Source: RUG369 sp050949645 (GTDB lineage: Bacteria; Planctomycetota; Planctomycetia; Pirellulales; Thermoguttaceae). Taken from it: DNA of 64,000 nt. Shown in pieces: positions 8,084-16,067 of this stretch (position 1 is its first letter; every line of letters starts with the position of its first letter). The DNA is taken from positions 1,612,001 through 1,676,000 of the forward strand of contig JBMNGC010000001.1 of the NCBI GenBank assembly GCA_050949645.1, read 5' to 3'. Both the position numbers and the translations under genes were made by a program. Under the pieces are notes generated by a model. It had not been told where the DNA came from, searched no databases, and saw only the letters and a list, made by a program, of their open reading frames with translations.

Positions 8084-9313
8084 ATGTCTAGCAAGTCCGT
8101 TTCGCGTCGTAAATTTATGACGTGCGCCGCTACGGCGAGCGCCGCCTTCGCGTCTATCGCCAACCCCCTTACATCCCTCTCCGCCGCACAGAAGATTCCA
8201 GGCTTCGACGAAACCGACACGAACGTCGATCCGAACGCGGCGTGGGAACCCTTTACCGACCGCAAGCTTCGAATGGGGATCGTCGGATTTGGGCTGTGCC
8301 AGTTTGGCGCGCAGTTCGGATTACAGGATCACCCAAACGTCGAAGTGGTCGCGGTAAGCGATCTCTTTCCAGATCGTTGCGCCGGGCTCGCCAAAGCGTG
8401 CCGATGTGAAAAAACCTACCCCTCCCTTGAGGAAATGATCAAAGACGACTCGATTGAAGCGATCTTTATCGCGACCGACGCTCCCTCCCACGCGGATCAT
8501 GTAATCAAGTCGCTCAAGGTCGGCAAGCACGTCGCGTCGGCGGTTCCGGCCGTCTTTGGCAACGTCGAAGACGCATATCGCCTTTATGAAACGGTCAAGG
8601 AGACAGGGCTTTTCTACGGAATGTTCGAGACAAGCGCTTTCCACGACGACGTATTCCAAGCGCGCCGAATCTACAAGGCGGGCGGGTTTGGACAAATGGT
8701 CTACACGGAAGGGGAATATTACCACTATGGGGTCGGAACGCTCGACGGGTATAAGAACTGGCGGCGCGGACTGCCGCCGCAGTGGTATCCGACGCACTCG
8801 AACGCCTATTACACGTGCGTGACGGGCGGGTCCTTCACGAAGGTTTCGTGCGTGGGGCACAGAAGTAAGCTAGAGGAATACCAGAAAGACGCGAATCCTT
8901 TCGACAATCCGTTCGGTACGGAAATCGCGCTCTTTACGACGTCTGAAGGCGGTTCGGCGCGTATGGCTGTGAGCTGGGATACGGCGGGCTGGGGCGGCGA
9001 GACGGGTCGAATGCGCGGCGAAATCGGCGCGTTCAACGGCTCCTACGAAGGACTCGACGACGCGGCGCGTAACATCGTCGCGGGACTTGGCGATTTGCGT
9101 AAGCCGCAGCTACCGCCGGGAGTTGACCCGGGAGGTCACGGCGGTTCGCACGGATACCTCGGCTCGAACTTCGTGGAGTCGGTCCTTAAAGGGCGTCATC
9201 CTTTGGTGAATGTCGCGATCGCGCTCAATACGACGGTCGCTGGGATCGTCGCGCATGAATCGGCGCTGCGCGACGGCGAGGCGCTCGATATACCGCAGTT
9301 CGAAATGTGGTAA
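8084..9313 (+). CDS. Tat-exported Gfo/Idh/MocA-like protein lacking the EKP motif
   Basis: 409 residues starting MSSKSVSRRKFMTCAATASAAF, a twin-arginine signal. The start is set by GAGGAAA just upstream and by the promoter at 7959-7987. After the signal comes a Rossmann segment (RMGIVGFGLCQFGAQFG) and ATDAPSHADHV, the usual position of the second conserved loop. Where other family members have the catalytic EKP, this protein reads VASAVPAVFGN, so Lys is replaced by Val. The C-terminal half has a family-like stretch with TEGEYYHYGVG. It may be a dehydrogenase with another catalytic residue or a sugar-binding relative. It is transcribed away from the IMPase gene and converges on a second IMPase gene. 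Confidence 0.85.
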   Translation: MSSKSVSRRKFMTCAATASAAFASIANPLTSLSAAQKIPGFDETDTNVDPNAAWEPFTDRKLRMGIVGFGLCQFGAQFGLQDHPNVEVVAVSDLFPDRCAGLAKACRCEKTYPSLEEMIKDDSIEAIFIATDAPSHADHVIKSLKVGKHVASAVPAVFGNVEDAYRLYETVKETGLFYGMFETSAFHDDVFQARRIYKAGGFGQMVYTEGEYYHYGVGTLDGYKNWRRGLPPQWYPTHSNAYYTCVTGGSFTKVSCVGHRSKLEEYQKDANPFDNPFGTEIALFTTSEGGSARMAVSWDTAGWGGETGRMRGEIGAFNGSYEGLDDAARNIVAGLGDLRKPQLPPGVDPGGHGGSHGYLGSNFVESVLKGRHPLVNVAIALNTTVAGIVAHESALRDGEALDIPQFEMW

Positions 9314-9360
9314 GTCGCCGAATAAGGGTCAAATGACGTCTCGAAAAGAAGAAGAAAAAT

Positions 9361-9398
9361 AAAGGGGGACGACTTCGCGTTAAGTCGTCCCCCTTTTT
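9361..9398. terminator. Bidirectional terminator between convergent genes
   Basis: GGGGGACGACTT / AAGTCGTCCCCC, a 12-bp perfect stem with a six-base loop, T-run on the plus side and A-rich sequence on the other side. It serves the genes ending at 9313 and 9418. Confidence 0.85.
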
Positions 9399-9417
9399 CA
9401 TTCTTGTATATCGCCGC

Positions 9418-10269
9418 TCAGTCGTTGAACATTTTAAGGATATTATACTGAAGCGTTACGCAGGCGGACGCGAGAAGGGGTTGTCGCGCGATATCGAAGC
9501 TGGAGCCGTCAAAATGAGTCGCGACGCCTCCCGCCTCCAGGGCAATGCAGACGCCGGCGGCAACGTCCCAGGGATGGGCGCAACAGCAACTCATCGCGTC
9601 GAAACGTCCGCAAGCGACGTAGGCAAGATTGAGCGCGGTTGAGCCGGATCGTCGGATCGACTGGCAGACGGATGCGCTACGTTGAAATACCGCGTAGTCG
9701 TGAGTGTTGAACGAAGTTCGAGAAGAAAAAGCTCCAAAGGCGACAAGCGACTGAGCCGGTTCCGTTTCCCCCGACGTCGTAATCCGCTCTCCATTAAGGA
9801 AGGCGCCCTGCCCCTTTTCCGCAGTAAAGAGCTCGCAGTTGATCGGGTTGTAAATCACGCCGCAAAGGACGTCGTTTCCCCTCGCAAGAGCAATAGAGGT
9901 ACAGAAGAAGGGGACGCCATGAACGAAGTTGGTTGTTCCGTCGAGAGGGTCGATAATCCAGGTATAGGGTTTATCCTCGGGCGCGCCGCTTCCGCACTGA
10001 GACTCATGGAGCATTTGGTCGGACGGAACAACGCTTTCAAGCTCTTCGCCGAAGGACGGCGTAGCGCCTTGAGATTCTTCGCCTAAGAAACAATGATCGG
10101 GGAAGGCGTTCAGGAGGGTCTCTTCAATTTTTCGTTGCGCCATGACGTCCGTTTCGGTCACGAGATCCGCGGGCCCCTTCTCGCGCGTAAGGACACGTCC
10201 GAGCTTTTCTTTCAACAACGCGCCCACTTCCTGCGCCGCTTTGACGGCAACGTCTAAGTATTCCGACAT
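9418..10269 (-). CDS. Inositol monophosphatase family protein (SuhB-like)
   Basis: 283 residues. The family metal sites are visible: LGEES around residue 62, IIDPLDGTTNFVHGVP around residue 105, and HPWDVAAG around residue 225. DPLDGTTNFVHG is the classical inositol monophosphatase/SuhB signature, so hydrolysis of myo-inositol-1-phosphate or a similar sugar phosphate is expected. The length is slightly above the usual 260-270 because of an insert after the GEES motif (about residues 68-95). It starts 39 bases after the RNase HI stop on the same strand, so it may be co-transcribed. Confidence 0.9.
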   Translation of the reverse strand: MSEYLDVAVKAAQEVGALLKEKLGRVLTREKGPADLVTETDVMAQRKIEETLLNAFPDHCFLGEESQGATPSFGEELESVVPSDQMLHESQCGSGAPEDKPYTWIIDPLDGTTNFVHGVPFFCTSIALARGNDVLCGVIYNPINCELFTAEKGQGAFLNGERITTSGETEPAQSLVAFGAFSSRTSFNTHDYAVFQRSASVCQSIRRSGSTALNLAYVACGRFDAMSCCCAHPWDVAAGVCIALEAGGVATHFDGSSFDIARQPLLASACVTLQYNILKMFND

Positions 10270-10308
10270 TTTTTACTTCTTATCTTGTCACGCCACCGTG
10301 GCGACGCT

Positions 10309-10767
10309 TTATTTGAATTTATGCCATTCGGCGACGGCAAGTTCGTCGCAACGTTCGTTTTCAGGATGCCCAGCGTGTCCCTTGATCCATTCGAATTCGA
10401 CGTCGTGGCGCGCGATGAGCTCGTCAAGTTGCTGCCAAAGATCAAGGTTTTTCACCTCAGCCCAGCGTCCCTTTTCTTTGCGACGCCAACCGTTGGCTTT
10501 CCATGTTTTGACCCATTTCGAGAGTCCGTTGAGCACATAGGAGCTATCGCTCACAAGCAGAAGCGAAGTCGGACGTTTAAGCGCGGAGAGCCCCTCGACG
10601 ACCGCTTGAAGCTCCATGCGATTGTTCGTAGTCTCCCTCTCGCCGCCGGAGCGCTCCATTCTTTTGCCGGAAGGCGTATGAAAAAGAACGAACGCCCAGC
10701 CGCCGGGGCCGGGATTGCCGCTGCACGCTCCGTCCGTATAAAGAATCGTTTCCTGGTCTGTACTCAT
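10309..10767 (-). CDS. rnhA: Ribonuclease HI
   Basis: 152 residues, the usual length for bacterial RNase HI, which cuts RNA in RNA-DNA hybrids in the cytoplasm. Seen: LYTDGACSGNPGPGGWA with the first catalytic Asp, TTNNRMEL with the Glu, VSDSSYVLNG with the second Asp, the basic handle region WKANGWRRKEKG, and GHAGHPENERCDELA with the catalytic His and last Asp. The start at 10767 (MSTDQETILYTDG) fits family alignments better than 14 codons upstream; no strong Shine-Dalgarno is seen for either. Confidence 0.95.
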   Translation of the reverse strand: MSTDQETILYTDGACSGNPGPGGWAFVLFHTPSGKRMERSGGERETTNNRMELQAVVEGLSALKRPTSLLLVSDSSYVLNGLSKWVKTWKANGWRRKEKGRWAEVKNLDLWQQLDELIARHDVEFEWIKGHAGHPENERCDELAVAEWHKFK

Positions 10768-10915
10768 TGGTCTATCGGTTAAATAAGGGCGCCGACGCTC
10801 ACGCGACAACGACGTTTATGCGAGCCGACGCGAGTCCCATTCTACAGCCGACGCTCGTTTCAACAAGGCGGAGGTTGCGCCGCGCGTTCGACAATATTGG
10901 CATATGTCGGGAGAG

Positions 10916-12802
10916 TCAATTGAAAGAGACGTCGTTCTCAGGATCGAATGGCCCTTGGAAATTCTGACGACCGCCGCCCATACCAGCGCCCATGCCCATA
11001 CCCCCGCGTCCTCTGCCGAGGCCGGGGCCACGGGGGCCGACTGGCGCGTTGGGACCGCCTGGCCTCAAACCCTGGCGTCCGCCTTCGCGAGGGGGTAGAT
11101 ATAGGCTCGGCGAGTCGTTGCGTCGCTGGATAATCTCTCGGGTTTTAGCGGCAAGAATGTCCGTCATTCGGTCGTTGGGGCGATAGTAGCTAAGTTCCGA
11201 AAGGGTCGCGATGGCAGCGTCAAAATCCCCGCGTTCTGCGGCGACCCAAGCGGCGCCGGCGAGGGGAAATGGATCAAAATCAACGCCGGAAGACGCCGTC
11301 GAGGCAAGCTCGCTGAAAATTTTGTCAGCGGAATCGACGTCCTTTTCCTCAACGTATGCGTAAGCGAGCTGCCGTTTCGCGCGCAAAACCCAGTATTCTT
11401 CTTCAGGGAAATACTCGATCACGCTCCTCCATGCGTCGACGGCGCCAGTTTGGAGCGCAAAGACAAACTGCTCTTCAACTGTGTTGAAACGTTGGATCGA
11501 AAGAGGAGGTTCAGGGGGGACGGTCGCAAGACGCTTGTTGATCGCGGTAAGCGCGCCGCCGCCGATGAGAAACGCAATAAGCGTTGCAACAGTCGTCAGG
11601 AGGATTTTCCGGGAAGTCCAATACCGAACTTTCGATTTCTCCAGGAAGTCGAGCTGAGTTAGGTTAGTTTGCCATTCCTGAGATTTTGCAGCGGCGTTAA
11701 TCGTATGCTCGAACTTCTGACGCTCGCTTTCGTTATAGAAAAACGCCGAGGAGACGCCGCCAAGGGAAGATCCAACCTCCGTTTCCGCAAAGAGCTCTCC
11801 CCCCTTTTCGTCTGCGCTTGCGACGACGTCGCTTGACGAAAGCGTCGAGCGTCTGCGAAGGTACGCGCGTTTGGCGTTCCCAAGCTCGCTGAGAAGAGCG
11901 TCGGGCGTCGCAGGTCGATCGTCGGGCTTCTTTGCGAGCATTCGTTCGATAAGATTCGCAAGCTCCTCGGGCACGTCTGGCCGCAATTCGCGAATCGGAC
12001 GCGGCTTTTCGTTAAGGTGCATAAGAACGACCGCAAGAGGCGAGGCGCCGCTAAAGAGCGCTTCCCCAGTGAGCATCTGGAACGCGGTCACGCCAAGAGA
12101 GTAAATGTCGCTTCGCGAGTCGAGTTTCTCACCTCGCGCCTGTTCGGGGCTCATGTATAAGGGCGTCCCGAGCGTAACGCCCGTCTTGTTCATCGAGGCG
12201 TCGATCCAGGTCGCGCCGTTCGCTTCGATCGGTCTTGCAAGTCCAAAATCAACGACGTGAATAACGCCCGACGGATCGAGAATAATGTTCTCAGGCTTGA
12301 CGTCGCTATGCACAAGATTGAAATCGGACGCGCATTTCAACGCCTGCGCCACCTGCTCCATCACGGAAAAAATCTGTTCGATTGTAATCGGACCGGTGCG
12401 TCGCAAATATTGCGACAAACTCATGCCTGCAACGTATTCCTGCTCGATATAATAGTAAACCTTGGCATTCGCAAGTCTTCTCTTTTTGGAGAACCAGAAA
12501 TACCTGGAGGCCTCGACGTCAACGAGCTTATCGACGTCGTAGATGCGCGCAACGTTAGGATGTTCAAGCTTCGCGGCGGCGCGCGCTTCACGGAAAAAGC
12601 GCTTGACATACGTCTCGTCGCTAGCGAGAGAATCTTTCAATATTTTGAGCGCGACCTTACGACCGAGAGAAATTCGTTTCGCAAGAAAGACGTCGGAAGT
12701 TGCGCCGCCGCCGAGTCTTTGGATAAATTCGTAATCACCCAGCGTCCTGCCGCATAGTTCGAGGCGGTCGTCCTGATCGCCGGACGTTGGTCTCTTTGTC
12801 AT
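10916..12802 (-). CDS. Membrane Ser/Thr protein kinase with Gly/Met-rich tail
   Basis: 628 residues. An N-terminal Hanks-type kinase domain (about 20-290) has the P-loop LGGGATSDVF, the catalytic Lys in VALKIL, the catalytic loop LVHSDVKPENIIL (HSD instead of HRD, the Asp kept), DFGLA, and the activation-loop end MSPEQARG. A single membrane helix (ILLTTVATLIAFLIGGGAL) lies around residue 420, placing the kinase inside and the C-terminus outside. The extracytoplasmic part is TPR-like (alanine-rich helices) and ends in a Gly/Arg/Met-rich tail (GRGRGGMGMGAGMGGG). AGGAGA precedes the ATG at 12802. Planctomycetes carry many such kinases; the target is unknown. Loss of the HRD Arg suggests it may not need activation-loop phosphorylation (family knowledge). 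Confidence 0.92.
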   Translation of the reverse strand: MTKRPTSGDQDDRLELCGRTLGDYEFIQRLGGGATSDVFLAKRISLGRKVALKILKDSLASDETYVKRFFREARAAAKLEHPNVARIYDVDKLVDVEASRYFWFSKKRRLANAKVYYYIEQEYVAGMSLSQYLRRTGPITIEQIFSVMEQVAQALKCASDFNLVHSDVKPENIILDPSGVIHVVDFGLARPIEANGATWIDASMNKTGVTLGTPLYMSPEQARGEKLDSRSDIYSLGVTAFQMLTGEALFSGASPLAVVLMHLNEKPRPIRELRPDVPEELANLIERMLAKKPDDRPATPDALLSELGNAKRAYLRRRSTLSSSDVVASADEKGGELFAETEVGSSLGGVSSAFFYNESERQKFEHTINAAAKSQEWQTNLTQLDFLEKSKVRYWTSRKILLTTVATLIAFLIGGGALTAINKRLATVPPEPPLSIQRFNTVEEQFVFALQTGAVDAWRSVIEYFPEEEYWVLRAKRQLAYAYVEEKDVDSADKIFSELASTASSGVDFDPFPLAGAAWVAAERGDFDAAIATLSELSYYRPNDRMTDILAAKTREIIQRRNDSPSLYLPPREGGRQGLRPGGPNAPVGPRGPGLGRGRGGMGMGAGMGGGRQNFQGPFDPENDVSFN

Positions 12803-12921
12803 TTTGTTGCTTCTCCTGAAAGCGTTGCAAGACGTAGGAATCCCATGCGCATGGGGACGCCGCGCAGCACGTTGAACGAACTTGCAACGCCATCGGAACT
12901 TCAAACGAATGAACGACGCGT

Positions 12922-13869
12922 TCAGAATGTCAGTTTAGCGAGTCCGTCCTTGGAAACGAAATATTTTTCCACGCCAAGTTCATGACACCAGATCCGGACG
13001 TCGCACGTCTTGAAGGGTCCGGAACCGTCGCCCGCGCCGCTATCGTTACGCCAAAGCCAATCCGGAGTCGGCCAAAGCGTCACGGACGGCCTGACGACTT
13101 CATAGAACGACCGACGAACGCCCTGCTGACCATGGTGCGCCATCTGGCAAACGTCGACGCTGAGTTTCTCGCCCTGCGCTTCCAGGAGACGGTCGCCCCC
13201 CTCGTAGCCAAGATCGCCAAGAATCAGAATCGATTTGCCGCCGACGTCAAGGCGAAACGTGATGGTAGCGTTGTTGATCGCATTCACATGAATTTCCGGG
13301 TCGAAATCGTTGAGGCATTCCATTCTGAGGGGCCCATACTCAAAGATTTGATCCGGCGCAAGTTTTTTGAAGCCCGAAAAGTTGTGAATCGCGTCGTAGA
13401 AGACGGCGGTTCCATCCTTGCTGCCAGGTTCATATTCGTCGAGCCACGCCTTTTCTGGGAAGTTGCAGTACAGCGCCGTAATATCAAGTTCCTTCGGCAT
13501 ATTTTCAAGGATTTCGGCGATCGCGCCGCAGTGATCAATATGCGCGTGAGTGAGGAACCACGCGTCGACTCTGCCGCCGCATTCCTTTTGAACGAGATCG
13601 ACGAGATAAGGCGCGTCTTCCTTCCAGCCCCCGTCGAAGACGATCGTCTGACCATTCTCCATACGCATAACGTAGCCCATCATTTGAGGACCTGGCTGCT
13701 GGTTCGGAAGTTGCCAGAGTATCATCTTCGGCGCGTCTGGATCGGCGGCGAAGTTGGCGGTCATCGTCGCGTCGGCGGGATCATAGGCTACGGCGGCGAG
13801 CGCTGAACCGCCGGCTTTCAGCGCAAGCGGAGCGGCAAAAAGGGAAAGTAAAAAATTTCGGCGATCCAT
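12922..13869 (-). CDS. Exported metallo-beta-lactamase-fold hydrolase
   Basis: 315 residues. The N-terminus MDRRNFLLSLFAAPLALKAGG is a Tat-like signal (DRRNFLLS), and AAGGAGAT lies just before the ATG at 13869. The fold signature LTHAHIDHCGA gives the zinc-binding HxHxDH, followed by LGDLGYEG with the metal-bridging Asp and AHHGQQG with a further His. This combination resembles the ComEC-type/hydrolase branch of the superfamily rather than a true beta-lactamase. Substrate unknown. It lies upstream of the kinase gene on the same strand with a 119-base gap. Confidence 0.85.
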   Translation of the reverse strand: MDRRNFLLSLFAAPLALKAGGSALAAVAYDPADATMTANFAADPDAPKMILWQLPNQQPGPQMMGYVMRMENGQTIVFDGGWKEDAPYLVDLVQKECGGRVDAWFLTHAHIDHCGAIAEILENMPKELDITALYCNFPEKAWLDEYEPGSKDGTAVFYDAIHNFSGFKKLAPDQIFEYGPLRMECLNDFDPEIHVNAINNATITFRLDVGGKSILILGDLGYEGGDRLLEAQGEKLSVDVCQMAHHGQQGVRRSFYEVVRPSVTLWPTPDWLWRNDSGAGDGSGPFKTCDVRIWCHELGVEKYFVSKDGLAKLTF

Positions 13870-13982
13870 GCTTGATCTCCTTGTCGTACAGAAGCGAGGC
13901 GGACGGAGTCGTTCGATCAACGACTCCCATATTATACCAGATAGCGGCTTCGCGTTAAAGCTGGACCGATCCCCGAGCCGGG

Positions 13983-16037
13983 TTACGCCAAATCGCGCCA
14001 GACAGGAAACGGCTCTCCCAGAGCCGCGGTTAAGGCGCACATGAGCGCTGATTCACGCTCCGTGACGACTCCGTCGTAAAGAACGCATCGCCAGCACGCT
14101 GCGAGAATCGGTTTTTTGAGTTGCGGTACGGCGAGCGCGAGCCTCTCAAGAGAATTGAAGAACCCCTGGAGCGTGTATTGTCGCGATTTTAACGTCTCGG
14201 CCGATGCGTGAAAGACGTCGAGCGCCTCGCGAAAAGCCTTTTCTGCAGTCTCTTGGTCCCTGTTCCCTTCATAGGCGAGCGCGAGCGCCACAATGCGAAA
14301 GCTCTCGTCGATCGAAGTAAATCGCGCATACCTTGGCTTTCGTTCCTTTTTAAGTTTGAAATAAACGTCAAGGTCGCGCAAAAGAGATTGCTGAAGCGCA
14401 AATTCGAAGAAATCCATTCGATCGTCGGACGCGATAAGCGCGTTGACGAGCTTGCGAAATTTCCGATACTCCTTCCGAGTTTCATTCCTGAGCGCCGGCG
14501 CAGTCTCCTGAAGAAGCGTAAGGCAATTAGGGGGAGGAATCGACTTCATGACGGAATAAATGCGATTGAGCGCCGGCATGATCTCGGAGGATTCCTTTTT
14601 TTCCAGGAGCTCGCGCTGTCGCTCGCGCGCCGGCGCGGCGGCATTGATCAGGAAGCAATAGACAGCGGCGCGCGCGGCAATCGGAGTCGCGACGACGTTC
14701 GCAAAATTATCGGGAAGAGGCGCCAAAAGACTCGGAGCGATCTTCAGTTTGGGTCTATTGATCTCATGTTGCGCGCGAAGACGCTTTTCTGCATTCTCGC
14801 GTTCCCGCTTTTTCCGTGCAAAGACCTCCGAAAGGGACGGATCCTTCGATTTTGACGGCGCTTGGCGTCTCTTAGGGGCGCCGTCTACAGAAGGAGGAGG
14901 CGGAAGGGCGCCGGTGTAGCCGGCGGAATAAGGTTCGCCTTCGATATCCCAGCTCACATAGCCGACGGAATCGGGGAACGTGCCGTCGAAAGTCGGCTCG
15001 AGCGCCTTAATGCGCTTAACGAGGCTCGGGTGCGTTTGAAGAAGTTTTTCGGTTCGAGATACCGAACCGAAGAAGAGGTGCGCAAGTTGTGCGGACGAAG
15101 GCGAATCGATCTCTGATCCGACGCCTCTGCATCCGATTTTCTTAAGCGCGCTTGCAAGACCTTCCGGGTTGAGCGTGTACTGGACGGCGGACGCGTCGGC
15201 GAGGAGTTCGCGTTGACGACAGATCGCCGCTCGGATCAGACGTCCTGCAAAATGACCGAGACTTCCGAGAGCAATGAGAAACCCGCCGAGCATGAGATAA
15301 ACAAACGAGCCGCCTCCCCACCATCGGAGCCAAGCGTAGCTTAAATCGTCTGCTTCATCCTGTGGATTGCCGGCGAGCCAATACCCGAAATCGGAAATCC
15401 ATTCAAGACCGCCGAGAACCGCGAGCGTACGCATATTAACGCCGACGTCGCGGTTGACGATATGGCTAAACTCGTGCGCGACAACGCACTGAAGTTCGTC
15501 GCGCGTCAGCCGGTCAAGCGCGCCTTGCGTGACGCATATGCCCGCGCGCTCAGGCCCGAGCCCGACCGCGCACGCGTTGATTCCACGAACGTTGTCAAGG
15601 ATAAAGACGCGCGGCATAGGGATACCCGACGAAAGCGCGATTTCTTCGACGACGTTGTACAAACGACGGTCGCGCATGTTCAGAGCGCCCTTCTTAACGC
15701 GTCGACCGCCGATCGAGAGCACGATACCTTTGACGCCGCCCTTGCGCAATTTGAAAAGCCGGACGAGGTATCCGCAAAGAATCGTGCCGCCTACGGCGGT
15801 AACGTTAATGACGAACAGTTTTAAATTACTTCGAATCAGCAAGTAATAAAGAAAAATAAAAAAGTTCCGATTGGACGCCTCAAAGAGCTCAGAAAAAGAT
15901 TCGTTCACCGCAAGATAGTACAGCGACGCAATAATGGCGTGAAAGGTAAAAATAACTCCAAAGATCGCAAGGATCATGAGAAACATAAGCCGCATGGAAT
16001 AGGAGCGAGCTTTGTCCTGTCTTTCAAAGACGTTCAT
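13983..16037 (-). CDS. M48-family membrane metalloprotease with long C-terminal extension (paralogue 1)
   Basis: 684 residues, about twice the size of HtpX. Two N-terminal membrane helices are followed by the protease core: LSSGIPMPRVFILD and NACAVGLGPE segments typical of M48B, then VVAHEFSHIVNRD, the zinc HExxH motif, around residue 190, more helices, and the ICRQRELLADASAVQYT stretch that supplies the third zinc ligand. After about residue 340 comes a proline/basic linker and an all-helical C-terminal region ending CVLYDGVVTERESALMCAL, which resembles a TerB-like acidic-helix motif (inference). It is paralogous over its whole length to the next gene upstream (16068-18176), with a 30-base gap. 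Together with lemA this forms a protein quality-control unit at the membrane. Confidence 0.88.
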   Translation of the reverse strand: MNVFERQDKARSYSMRLMFLMILAIFGVIFTFHAIIASLYYLAVNESFSELFEASNRNFFIFLYYLLIRSNLKLFVINVTAVGGTILCGYLVRLFKLRKGGVKGIVLSIGGRRVKKGALNMRDRRLYNVVEEIALSSGIPMPRVFILDNVRGINACAVGLGPERAGICVTQGALDRLTRDELQCVVAHEFSHIVNRDVGVNMRTLAVLGGLEWISDFGYWLAGNPQDEADDLSYAWLRWWGGGSFVYLMLGGFLIALGSLGHFAGRLIRAAICRQRELLADASAVQYTLNPEGLASALKKIGCRGVGSEIDSPSSAQLAHLFFGSVSRTEKLLQTHPSLVKRIKALEPTFDGTFPDSVGYVSWDIEGEPYSAGYTGALPPPPSVDGAPKRRQAPSKSKDPSLSEVFARKKRERENAEKRLRAQHEINRPKLKIAPSLLAPLPDNFANVVATPIAARAAVYCFLINAAAPARERQRELLEKKESSEIMPALNRIYSVMKSIPPPNCLTLLQETAPALRNETRKEYRKFRKLVNALIASDDRMDFFEFALQQSLLRDLDVYFKLKKERKPRYARFTSIDESFRIVALALAYEGNRDQETAEKAFREALDVFHASAETLKSRQYTLQGFFNSLERLALAVPQLKKPILAACWRCVLYDGVVTERESALMCALTAALGEPFPVWRDLA

Positions 16038-16067
16038 CTCAGATCACCTCAGGCAGAAAGCTATTAG

